From positions 1 to 11,690 of the forward strand of contig CAJFNE010000097.1 in assembly GCA_904393855.1 (NCBI GenBank): a stretch of 11,690 nucleotides of DNA, read 5' to 3'. Numbering within the stretch: the stretch's first letter is position 1; each line of letters starts with the position of its first letter. The translations under genes were made by a program, and so were the position numbers. Of this stretch, positions 5,871-11,690 are shown in pieces. Source of the DNA: an uncultured Oscillibacter sp. (lineage in GTDB: Bacteria > Bacillota > Clostridia > Oscillospirales > Oscillospiraceae). The notes beneath the pieces were generated by a model that searched no databases, was not told the origin of the DNA, and saw only the letters and a program-made list of their open reading frames with translations.

Positions 5871-6425
5871 GTGGGGGCGTGGCTTCTGCTGCCTTTCTTT
5901 TTGCTCCGCTTCGGCCTGCTGGCGCTGCTGGACCGGCAGGCCGTGGGGCGGGCGGCCCATTTTGCCCCCATGTACGGCGGAGAGCGGGCCGCCTACTGGG
6001 TGTATCAGCTCTCCAACCTTGCGATTTTACTGTTCATTTTGACCGCACGCATCCAGACGGAGCCATCCCCGTTCCTGTTCGGCGGGCTGGTGCTCTATGG
6101 CGCAGGCCTGCTCCTGCTGGCGCTGGCGGTGGCGGCTTTCGCCTCGCCGGCCAAGGACGGCGTCCGGCGGACCGGCGTGTACCGCTTTTCCCGGAACCCC
6201 ATGTACGTGGCCTATTTCCTCTATTTTCTGGGCTGCTCCCTGCTGGCGCGGTCGCCGCTGCTGGCCGTTCTGGTGCTGGGATTCCAGGCCTCCGCCCACT
6301 GGGTGATCCTGGCGGAGGAGCGGTGGTGTAACCGGCAATTTGGGGAGGCCTATCTGCAATATATGAAATCGGTCCGGCGCTATCTAGGCCCGCCGGCTAA
6401 ATTTCCACCGGAGGAATCAACATGA
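5871..6425 (+). CDS. ICMT/PEMT-type integral membrane methyltransferase
   Basis: This 184-residue membrane protein has about five hydrophobic segments (near 3-21, 42-58, 68-90, 110-126 and 128-147). The C-terminal half carries the signature of the isoprenylcysteine carboxyl methyltransferase / phospholipid N-methyltransferase group: G-V-Y-R-F-S-R-N-P-M-Y at 102-112, H143, then E-E-R near 149-151 and F-G-E-A-Y-x-x-Y at about 157-164. These form the SAM site at the membrane surface. The start is GTG, chosen because AAGGAGG (5857-5863) lies 7 nt ahead of it. The stop overlaps the mtaB start by 4 nt (ATGA). Bacterial members have diverse or unknown substrates (small thiols, lipids, isoprenoid-like acids), and the source protein prenylation does not apply here, so the substrate is not assigned. 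Cotranscription with tRNA-modifying mtaB may be incidental. Confidence 0.82.
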   Translation: MGAWLLLPFFLLRFGLLALLDRQAVGRAAHFAPMYGGERAAYWVYQLSNLAILLFILTARIQTEPSPFLFGGLVLYGAGLLLLALAVAAFASPAKDGVRRTGVYRFSRNPMYVAYFLYFLGCSLLARSPLLAVLVLGFQASAHWVILAEERWCNRQFGEAYLQYMKSVRRYLGPPAKFPPEEST

Positions 6426-7711
6426 GAGTTGCCATCTACACCTTGGGCTGCAAGGTGAATCAATACGAGACCCAGGCCATGGAGCAGGCGCTGCGCGCCC
6501 GGGGGCACGAGGTGGTGCCCTTCACTGGTCAGGCGGACGCCTACGTGGTGAACACCTGCTCCGTCACGGCGGTCAGCGATCAGAAGTCCCGGCAGGTGAT
6601 CCACGGCGTCCAGCGGAAGCACCCCGACGCCGTGGTGGCGGTGTGCGGGTGCTATCCCCAGACCCACGCCGACGATGTGCGGAAGCTGGGGGTGGACCTG
6701 ATGGCCGGCACCGGCGACCGGACGGGCTTCATCCGATTGCTGGAGGAGGCCGCGGCGGAGAAGCGGCGGATCGAGGCCATCGACCAGCCCTTTGAGCGGC
6801 GGGTGTTCGAGGTGCTGCCCGCCGGGGGCCTGCCGGAGCGGACCCGGGCCATGCTGAAGGTGGAGGACGGGTGCGTCAACTTCTGCGCCTACTGCATCAT
6901 CCCCTATGCCCGGGGCCGGGTGCGGTCATTGCCCATCCCCACGGCGGCGGAGCAGGCAAAGGAGCTGGCGGCGGAGGGCTACCAGGAGATCGTGGTGACA
7001 GGCATCGAGATCTCCTCCTGGGGCCAGGACCTGAGGACCGGCGAGACGCTGACGAATCTGCTGGAGGCTGTGTGCGATGCCGCGCCAGAGGTCCGCATCC
7101 GGCTGGGGAGTTTGGAGCCCCGGACCATCACCGAGGACTTCTGCCGCCGGGCGGCGGCCCTGCCCAACCTCTGCCCCCAGTTCCACCTGTCTTTGCAGTC
7201 CGGGTGCGATGAGACCTTGAAGCGGATGAACCGGAAGTACGACACCGCCCGATTCGCCCAGTCTGTTGACCTTTTAAACCAATATTTTGATCATCCTGCC
7301 GTCACCACGGACCTGATTACCGGCTTCCCCGAGGAGACGGAGGAGGAGTTTTCCCAGACCCTGGACTTCATCCGCCGGTGCGGGTTTGCCCAAATGCACA
7401 TCTTCCCCTACTCCATCCGGCCCGGCACCCCGGCGGCGGACATGCGCCAGGTGCCGAAAGCCGTGAAAGAGGAGCGGGCCCGCCGGGCGACGGCAGTGGC
7501 GTCGGAGCTCCACCGGGATTATCTCGCCTCCTGCGTGGGGGCGGTGTACCCCGTCCTCTTCGAGCAGCCCAAGGGCGGAAAGTATTTCGGCCACGCCCCC
7601 AACTACATGGAGGTGCTGGCAGAGGGGACGGACCTGCACAACCAGGTGCGGGACGTGAAGATCACCGGCAGCGACGGGGAGTCCCTGCTGGGAGAATTGT
7701 TGGAGGACTGA
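6422..7711 (+). CDS. mtaB: tRNA t6A37 methylthiotransferase MtaB
   Basis: This 429-residue radical-SAM enzyme converts N6-threonylcarbamoyladenosine at tRNA position 37 to its 2-methylthio form (ms2t6A), stabilising decoding of ANN codons. The N-terminal UPF0004 domain has the three cluster cysteines C10 (T-L-G-C-K-V-N-Q), C46 (N-T-C-S-V) and C77 (C-G-C-Y-P-Q). The radical-SAM motif is C151-x3-C155-x2-C158 in G-C-V-N-F-C-A-Y-C. A TRAM RNA-binding domain occupies about the last 63 residues. The K-V-N-Q-Y-E-T start separates MtaB from MiaB and RimO. Length is slightly below B. subtilis MtaB (about 450). The SD GGAGG is 7 nt before the ATG, which overlaps the preceding stop. It needs Fe-S clusters and sulfur, which the divergent cysteine desulfurase could help supply (inference). 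Confidence 0.95.
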   Translation: MRVAIYTLGCKVNQYETQAMEQALRARGHEVVPFTGQADAYVVNTCSVTAVSDQKSRQVIHGVQRKHPDAVVAVCGCYPQTHADDVRKLGVDLMAGTGDRTGFIRLLEEAAAEKRRIEAIDQPFERRVFEVLPAGGLPERTRAMLKVEDGCVNFCAYCIIPYARGRVRSLPIPTAAEQAKELAAEGYQEIVVTGIEISSWGQDLRTGETLTNLLEAVCDAAPEVRIRLGSLEPRTITEDFCRRAAALPNLCPQFHLSLQSGCDETLKRMNRKYDTARFAQSVDLLNQYFDHPAVTTDLITGFPEETEEEFSQTLDFIRRCGFAQMHIFPYSIRPGTPAADMRQVPKAVKEERARRATAVASELHRDYLASCVGAVYPVLFEQPKGGKYFGHAPNYMEVLAEGTDLHNQVRDVKITGSDGESLLGELLED

Positions 7712-7712
7712 C

Positions 7713-8288
7713 ATGAAGAGCCATTTCTTTGCCTATATCTCCCGGATGCGGTTCATCCAGCGGTGGGCCCTCATGCGCAACACCGCCCCGGAGAACGTCC
7801 AGGAGCACAGCCATCAGGTGGCCGTCCTGGCCCACGCCCTGGCGGTGATCCGCAATGAGAAGTTCGGCGGGCGCCTGGACCCCGGCGCCGTAGCGGTGGC
7901 GGCGCTGTACCACGACGCCAGCGAGATCCTGACCGGCGACATGCCCACCCCCATCAAGTACGACAACCCCGCCATCCGCAGCGCCTACAAGGACGTGGAG
8001 GCGGTGGCCAGCCGCCGCCTGCTGGAGATGCTGCCGCCGGAGCTGCGGCCAGCCTACGAGCCCATCCTGCTGGAGACGGACGGCGAGATCCGGCGGGTGG
8101 TGAAGGCGGCGGACAAGCTCTCCGCCTATATCAAGTGCGTGGAGGAGCTGAAGGCTGGAAACAACGAGTTCCGGGAGGCCGCGGGCCAGACCCGGAAAGC
8201 CCTGGAGGGCTACGGTCTGCCGGAGGTTGGGTACTTTTTGGAGACTTTCATGGACAGTTTCTCCCTGACGCTGGATGAATTGAAGTGA
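7713..8288 (+). CDS. yfbR: 5'-deoxynucleotidase, YfbR family HD protein
   Basis: The 191-residue product matches E. coli YfbR (199 residues) closely from end to end. YfbR is a metal-dependent HD-domain phosphohydrolase that dephosphorylates deoxyribonucleoside 5'-monophosphates and takes part in dCTP/dUMP/thymidine salvage balance. HD residues are E31-H32, H67-D68 in Y-H-D-A-S, E71 and D134; R17-W18 in the Q-R-W-A-L-M-R segment correspond to the E. coli residues that select deoxy over ribo substrates. The ATG is 1 nt after the mtaB stop and 6 nt after GGAGG, so it is cotranscribed as the last gene before the terminator at 8300. Confidence 0.93.
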   Translation: MKSHFFAYISRMRFIQRWALMRNTAPENVQEHSHQVAVLAHALAVIRNEKFGGRLDPGAVAVAALYHDASEILTGDMPTPIKYDNPAIRSAYKDVEAVASRRLLEMLPPELRPAYEPILLETDGEIRRVVKAADKLSAYIKCVEELKAGNNEFREAAGQTRKALEGYGLPEVGYFLETFMDSFSLTLDELK

Positions 8289-8299
8289 AGCGAATGAGG

Positions 8300-8333
8300 A
8301 AGCCGGCGGGCAGTGCCCGCCGGCTTTCCTTTT
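8300..8333. terminator. Rho-independent terminator after yfbR
   Basis: A 12-bp perfect GC-rich stem (8300-8311 with 8315-8326, loop AGT) is followed on the plus strand by TCCTTTT. On the minus strand the U-tract is poor (TTCCTC), so it mainly serves the plus-strand operon but could also help end the converging anti-sigma gene, which has no other hairpin after its stop at 8351. Confidence 0.88.
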
Positions 8334-8350
8334 GGATGCAGAGAGATTGC

Positions 8351-9469
8351 TCATTGTACCGGGACGACGGTATCGCCCACCTGAACGGCGGTCACCTGGC
8401 TCACGTCCAGCAGCTCCCGAAACTGGCTGGTAAAGCTGGCGTCGGTGAAACTGCCGCCCTCTCCGCCGCGGCCGCCGACGCCGCTCAGGTCCAGGGTCAG
8501 CTCCGCCACCGGCTGGAGGCTGCCGTCCCGCAGCACCAGGGACGTGTCCTGCTTCAGTTCCCCGAGCTGCCGGTAGGGGGTGCCGCCGGAGAGCTCCACG
8601 GTGATGGAGAAAGGGGACACGATGACCCGGATGGCGCGGCCGTCCTCCCGCCAGGAGCCGGTCAGGGTCTGGGAGACGGCCTCCGGCTGGAAGGTCAGGA
8701 GCGCCGGGTGGTCCGTCACGGCAGTCAGCTGCTCGCCGACCTCCATCACCGGCGGCGCCACCAGCAAAGTCAGGGGTTGGGTGGTGAAGTCTGCGCCGGG
8801 CGTACTGGCCGTGGCGCTGAGCAGATAGGTGATGGTGTGGGTCTCCGGGTCATACCCCGTGGTTTCCGTGGAGGTGGAGTAGGTGCCGCCGAGGCCGAAC
8901 CCGGCCAGGGCGTTTTGCGTATTGCCCATGTAGTCGGTGTAGGAGGCGGCGTCGGTCCAATCCAGCTCCGCCCAGCGGTCCCGGTCCGCCTGTTCCAGTT
9001 CCTCCCAGGTGACCTGATCGGTGAGGTAGTAGGTCACGCGGGGCAGGTGGAAGTGAGCGGCCTGGGCAGTCTCCCGGCTGATGGTATCCGGCAGGTGGTA
9101 GTCCAGCAGGAGGTAGAGGTTTCCCACATCCACCAGGGCCTGTCGGACCGTCAGGGTCACATCATCGCAGACGGAGGAGAGGTTTACCTCCTGGAAGGCT
9201 TTCTCCGCCATGGGGGTCTCCGCCCCCTCCGGGCCGAAGCGGTCTGTGAAGATGTGATCCCAGTTCACCAGCACTGCAGCCCCGGCGGAGGCTGTCAGAA
9301 GGACGATCAGTACCGCCGCCAGCGCCGCCTTGCGGACAAAGCCCCGGGGCCGGAAAACAGCCGTCTGGGCCTGGGGGCCCGGGGCCGCGGAGAGAACGGT
9401 TTCCCGCAGCCGGTTTTCCAGCTCCGGCGGCGGCGCGCAGTGTTCCATAGCATCGTGATAGCGATTCAT
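8351..9469 (-). CDS. Transmembrane anti-sigma factor, DUF4179-like
   Basis: This 372-residue protein has a short cytoplasmic N-terminus (about 1-46), one transmembrane helix at about 47-68 (Ala/Leu/Val-rich after an R-K pair), and a large extracytoplasmic domain of roughly 300 residues. That architecture plus its place directly behind an ECF sigma gene fit the anti-sigma factors of Firmicutes annotated DUF4179. The N-terminal part would hold the sigma factor and the outer part would sense an envelope condition, releasing sigma after proteolysis; this is family knowledge applied by inference. The outer domain is mostly beta-like with acidic/Thr/Ser-rich stretches, and has a Gly-rich patch (G-V-G-G-R-G-G-E-G-G) near the C-terminus. 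The longer open frame upstream is only overlap with the sigma gene: the ATG at 9469 shares 4 nt with the sigma stop and has GGAGG 6 nt ahead. The signal sensed is unknown. Confidence 0.83.
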   Translation of the reverse strand: MNRYHDAMEHCAPPPELENRLRETVLSAAPGPQAQTAVFRPRGFVRKAALAAVLIVLLTASAGAAVLVNWDHIFTDRFGPEGAETPMAEKAFQEVNLSSVCDDVTLTVRQALVDVGNLYLLLDYHLPDTISRETAQAAHFHLPRVTYYLTDQVTWEELEQADRDRWAELDWTDAASYTDYMGNTQNALAGFGLGGTYSTSTETTGYDPETHTITYLLSATASTPGADFTTQPLTLLVAPPVMEVGEQLTAVTDHPALLTFQPEAVSQTLTGSWREDGRAIRVIVSPFSITVELSGGTPYRQLGELKQDTSLVLRDGSLQPVAELTLDLSGVGGRGGEGGSFTDASFTSQFRELLDVSQVTAVQVGDTVVPVQ

Positions 9470-9933
9470 AAGTGTTCCTCCCATGTTTTCCGCAGGGCGT
9501 CCCGGCCCCGCTTCAGCCGCATTTTCACCGTGGGCACCGTTACCCCCAGGAGCCGCGCGATCTCCCGGAGGGAGTACCCCTCGTAGTAGTGGAGGTGGAG
9601 GACCGTCCGCTGGGCCTCCGGCAGGGCAGCCACGTGGTCCAGCAGGCCCAGCTCTTCCGGCAGGACGGCGGCGGAGGCGGCCTCCAGGGGCAGGTCCGAC
9701 CGGCTGGAGCGCTTCCAGGCATCCCGGCACAGGTTCAGGGCCACCCGGAACAGCCAGCGCCGCTCGTGGTCCGGCGAGGCGAAAGCCGGCGCCCGGTAGA
9801 GGCGCTTGCAGAATACCTCCTGCAGCACGTCCTCCGCGTCCGCCGGGTTCTTCATCTGCAGCAGGCAGAACCGGTACAGGGACGGGCCGTATGTCTGATA
9901 GACCTGTTCAAAGAGCAATTCCGTCTCGGTCAC
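9466..9933 (-). CDS. ECF (sigma-70 family) RNA polymerase sigma factor
   Basis: The 155-residue protein contains only regions sigma-2 and sigma-4, typical of extracytoplasmic-function sigma factors. Region 2 spans about residues 7-60 with D-A-E-D-V-L-Q-E-V-F as the core-binding part of 2.2 and R-W-L-F-R-V-A-L-N near 2.4. Region 4 covers about 100-150 with Y-Y-E-G-Y-S-L-R-E-I-A-R-L-L-G and T-V-K-M-R-L-K-R-G as the -35-reading helix-turn-helix. The start is GTG at 9933, 8 nt after AAGGAGG (9948-9942); the GTG at 9942 is embedded in the SD itself. It overlaps the anti-sigma gene by 4 nt. A candidate self-recognised promoter lies at 9958-9986. Other target genes cannot be inferred from this window. 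Confidence 0.92.
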   Translation of the reverse strand: MTETELLFEQVYQTYGPSLYRFCLLQMKNPADAEDVLQEVFCKRLYRAPAFASPDHERRWLFRVALNLCRDAWKRSSRSDLPLEAASAAVLPEELGLLDHVAALPEAQRTVLHLHYYEGYSLREIARLLGVTVPTVKMRLKRGRDALRKTWEEHL

Positions 9934-9941
9934 GGCTCCCA

Positions 9942-9948
9942 CCTCCTT
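9942..9948 (-). promoter_or_regulatory. Shine-Dalgarno that fixes the sigma factor start
   Basis: AAGGAGG on the minus strand runs directly into a GTG at 9942 that is part of the SD; the in-frame GTG at 9933 is 8 nt away and is the workable start. Confidence 0.75.
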
Positions 9949-9957
9949 CTATTTCTT

Positions 9958-9986
9958 GTTACGAATGAGCGGGGGGAAAGGTCACA
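9958..9986 (-). promoter_or_regulatory. Candidate ECF-type autoregulatory promoter
   Basis: Upstream of the sigma gene TGTGAC (9986-9981) and CGTAAC (9963-9958) are 17 nt apart, with a C-rich run in the spacer. The -10 resembles the CGT core seen in many ECF promoters (CGTC/CGTA), and the -35 with its trailing C-T-T-T resembles the A/G-AC half. The predicted start near 9951 gives a leader of about 18 nt that includes the SD. No sigma-A-type promoter is evident here. This is a visual call. Confidence 0.45.
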
Positions 9987-10021
9987 GCTCCGCCCGGATT
10001 TTTTGGGAATGGGCGGACTGC

Positions 10022-10060
10022 GGAAAGGAACAAGGCCCCTGGCGGCCGCCAGGAGCCTTG
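10022..10060 (-). terminator. Rho-independent terminator of brnQ
   Basis: CAAGGC and CCTGGCGG arms pair with CCGCCAGG and GCCTTG (10031-10060), 14 bp with a single C-A mismatch at 10037/10054 and a GGCC centre. On the minus strand it is followed by TTCCTTTCC. It begins 10 nt after the brnQ stop codon. Confidence 0.8.
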
Positions 10061-10070
10061 CTGCGGAAAG

Positions 10071-11432
10071 TCAGGCCGGTTTCCGGCTCCCCATATGGAG
10101 GAGCAGCCCGATCACCAGGCCGATGCAGGCGGGGAGCACCCACCCCATGCCGATGGAGAAGAAGGGCAGGTACGCGTCCGCGGCGTCCAGCAGGACCTCC
10201 GCGTGGAGCAGGGACTGCACCCCCGCCGGGAGGGCCTTCAGGAAGTCCAGGAAGGCGGCCACGGCGGTCAGGGCCGTGACCGGGAGGAAGACCCGCCGGT
10301 CATACTGGAACCACCGGCCCGTGAGGCACAGCAGCACCAGGGTGATGGTCAGGGGATAGAGGAACATCAGCACGGGGGTGCTGAGGGAGATGATCCGGCT
10401 GAGGCCGAAGTTGGCCACGCCGAAGGAGAACAGGCAAAAGACCACCGTGTAGGCCCGGTAGCTGAGGGAGCGGGGGAACAGCTCCGTGAAGGTGGTGGCG
10501 CAGGAGGTGATGAGGCCGATGGCGGTCTTTAGGCAGGCAAAGGTGACGGTGATCCCCAGCAGCACCCCGCCCAGGGTGCCGAAGTAGTGGGTGCCGATCT
10601 GGTACAGGGCTTCGCCGCCGTCGGTGCTCAGGCCGTAAACCGCCCGGGACTGGGCACCCACCACCGTCAGCAGGCAGTAGATGACCGCCATCAGCGCCGT
10701 GCTGAGGCAGCCGGCCTTCACGGTGCTGCCGGAGATGGCCTGGGGGGACTGGAGCCCCAGGCCCCGGATGGCGTTGATCAGCACGATGCCAAAGGCCAGG
10801 GCCGCCAGGGCGTCCAGGGTGTTGTAGCCCTCCAAAAAGCCCTGGAAGAAGCTCTGGGCGGCGCTCTGTCCTTCGTAGGCCCCGATGGGCTCCAGGGCGG
10901 CGGGGTCCCCCATGGGATGCAGCAGCGCCGCCGCCAGGAGGATGCTCAGGAACAGCAGGAACAGGGGGTTCAGGACCTTCCCCACCCAGGTGAGGATGCC
11001 GGAGGGGCGCAGGGAGAAGTACAGCACCACCAGGAAGAACAGGGCCGAGAAGATGCACAGGGCCGGGGTCTCATACTCCGAGGGCAGAAGGGGCAGGATG
11101 CCCACGCTGAAGGAGACTGTGGCGGTGCGGGGGATGGCGAACAGGGGGCCGATGGACAGGTACAGGGCGCAGGTGAAGAAGTAGCTGTACCCCCGGCCCA
11201 CCCGGCAGCCCATGTCGAAGCACCCCTCGCTCTGGGACATGCCCATGGCGGCGACGCCCAGCAGAGGCAGACCCACGCCGGTGAGGCACAGGCCCACGAT
11301 GGCCGGCCACAGGTTGGCGCCGGCCTGCTGGCCCATGTAGACGGGGAAGATCAGGTTGCCGGCCCCGAAGAACAGGCCGAAGAGCATGGAGGCGAGCACG
11401 ATATATTCCTTGGCAGTCAATTTCCGATCCAT
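10071..11432 (-). CDS. brnQ: Branched-chain amino acid transporter BrnQ (LIVCS family)
   Basis: This 453-residue membrane protein is a sodium- or proton-coupled importer of leucine, isoleucine and valine. It has about 12 hydrophobic segments, and the N-terminus after the start (L-x-x-K-E-Y-I-V-L-A-S-M-L-F-G-L-F-F-G-A-G-N-L-I-F-P) is the diagnostic BrnQ signature with the G-A-G-N-L-I-F-P substrate/ion region; conserved E-G-Y-N-T-L-D-A-L-A-A-L-A-F-G follows mid-protein. Length fits the family (about 430-460). The ATG at 11432 has GAGGA (11445-11441) 8 nt upstream; a GTG at 11447 has no SD. It starts 42 nt after the recG stop, so it may be read from an upstream recG transcript; only a poor promoter match is visible in the gap and there is no T-box. 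It ends with its own terminator. Confidence 0.93.
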   Translation of the reverse strand: MDRKLTAKEYIVLASMLFGLFFGAGNLIFPVYMGQQAGANLWPAIVGLCLTGVGLPLLGVAAMGMSQSEGCFDMGCRVGRGYSYFFTCALYLSIGPLFAIPRTATVSFSVGILPLLPSEYETPALCIFSALFFLVVLYFSLRPSGILTWVGKVLNPLFLLFLSILLAAALLHPMGDPAALEPIGAYEGQSAAQSFFQGFLEGYNTLDALAALAFGIVLINAIRGLGLQSPQAISGSTVKAGCLSTALMAVIYCLLTVVGAQSRAVYGLSTDGGEALYQIGTHYFGTLGGVLLGITVTFACLKTAIGLITSCATTFTELFPRSLSYRAYTVVFCLFSFGVANFGLSRIISLSTPVLMFLYPLTITLVLLCLTGRWFQYDRRVFLPVTALTAVAAFLDFLKALPAGVQSLLHAEVLLDAADAYLPFFSIGMGWVLPACIGLVIGLLLHMGSRKPA

Positions 11433-11474
11433 GGGAGGATTCCTCACTTTATCTATATTTGATCGTTTCCTGGG

Positions 11475-11690
11475 TCAGTTCAGAGTGTCCGCCGCCTGGG
11501 CGAACAGCGCCTCGATCCGCTCCGCCGTGGCGGGGCAGGAGCGGAGGTCCGGGTCCTGCTCCAGCAGGGATTCCGCCGCCTGCTGGGCCTCCCGCAGCAG
11601 CTGGGTGTCGCAGCCCAGGTCCGCCACCTTCAATCCCGGCAGACCGTGCTGCCGCTCCCCGAAGAAGTCGCCGGGGCCCCGGAGCCGCAG
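11475..11690 (-). CDS. recG: ATP-dependent DNA helicase RecG, C-terminal end (5' part outside window)
   Basis: An open frame enters from the right edge and gives 71 residues and a TGA. Its beginning, L-R-L-R-G-P-G-D-F-F-G-E-R-Q-H-G-L-P, matches the conserved C-terminal motif of RecG (usual form L-R-G-P-G-E-F-F-G-T-R-Q-x-G-L-P), followed by the L-K-V-A-D-L segment and the helical tail typical of RecG ends. RecG is a monomeric helicase that remodels stalled replication forks and branched recombination intermediates. No start codon is present because the gene continues outside the window. Confidence 0.9.
   Translation of the reverse strand: MRLRGPGDFFGERQHGLPGLKVADLGCDTQLLREAQQAAESLLEQDPDLRSCPATAERIEALFAQAADTLN

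Noticed and set aside
4727..6331. A plus-strand open frame of over 500 codons spanning nifS and the ICMT-type gene
   Set aside because: It runs antisense to an unambiguous cysteine desulfurase and across the divergent promoter, and has no RBS or known motif.
8285..9586. A plus-strand open frame antisense to the anti-sigma gene
   Set aside because: It has low-complexity shadow composition, and the minus strand has a coherent sigma/anti-sigma pair with coupled starts.
11433..11474. A promoter or T-box leader for brnQ between recG and brnQ
   Set aside because: The gap is only 42 nt, too small for a T-box. A TATAGA at 11457-11452 is present but no -35 hexamer lies at proper spacing, so I list no promoter.
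1..11690. CRISPR repeats, tRNA or rRNA genes, insertion sequences, phage or toxin-antitoxin genes
   Set aside because: I saw no regularly spaced repeats, tRNA-like elements, transposase or integrase motifs, or target-site duplications; the genes are core functions with similar composition throughout.

Overview
The window looks like a chromosomal segment of a GC-rich, low-sporulation-signature Firmicute, most likely an Oscillospirales / Oscillospiraceae gut bacterium (Flavonifractor, Lawsonibacter or Oscillibacter type). This is inferred from the high GC with strong third-position GC, strong AGGAGG-type ribosome binding sites, sigma-A-like promoters with 17-nt spacers, and gene families typical of Clostridia (MtaB, a bacterial FatA/FatB-like acyl-ACP thioesterase, an ECF sigma factor with a DUF4179-like anti-sigma, BrnQ). 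No species can be named from the sequence alone. There are no rRNA, tRNA, CRISPR, insertion sequence or phage genes.

Layout. Positions 1-521 (+) hold the 3' half of an acyl-ACP thioesterase gene and a 31-codon membrane microprotein, closed by a perfect-stem terminator (561-598) shared with the converging minus-strand genes. From 5719 down to 614 the minus strand reads: NifS-like cysteine desulfurase, MATE transporter (N-terminally damaged), RlmA-type 23S rRNA guanine-N1 methyltransferase, isochorismatase-family hydrolase, then an FMN-dependent alpha-hydroxy-acid oxidizing enzyme with its own promoter. Facing away from nifS across a compact divergent promoter is the plus-strand operon (5871-8288): an ICMT/PEMT-type membrane methyltransferase, the tRNA methylthiotransferase mtaB and the 5'-deoxynucleotidase yfbR, ending in a terminator at 8300-8333. 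The rest is minus strand: an ECF sigma factor and its cotranscribed transmembrane anti-sigma (9933-8351) with a candidate self-activated promoter, then brnQ (11432-10071) with its own terminator, then the last 71 codons of recG running off the window.

How the genes fit together. The central block has an RNA-modification flavour: cysteine desulfurase (sulfur donor), MtaB (uses sulfur to make ms2t6A37 in tRNA) and RlmA (methylates 23S rRNA), with nifS and mtaB fired from back-to-back promoters. Translation is tightly coupled in several places (4-nt ATGA overlaps at MATE/rlmA, ICMT/mtaB and sigma/anti-sigma). I found no convincing undescribed multi-gene system; the window is mainly core metabolism and housekeeping. 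The points most worth following up are the MATE gene, which lacks TM1 and shows a probable 1-nt frameshift just after nifS; the cysteine cluster at the N-terminus of the FMN enzyme; the small membrane protein next to the thioesterase; and the symmetric divergent promoter. For several genes the Shine-Dalgarno position places the start a few codons inside the longest open frame, and these choices are explained in the entries.
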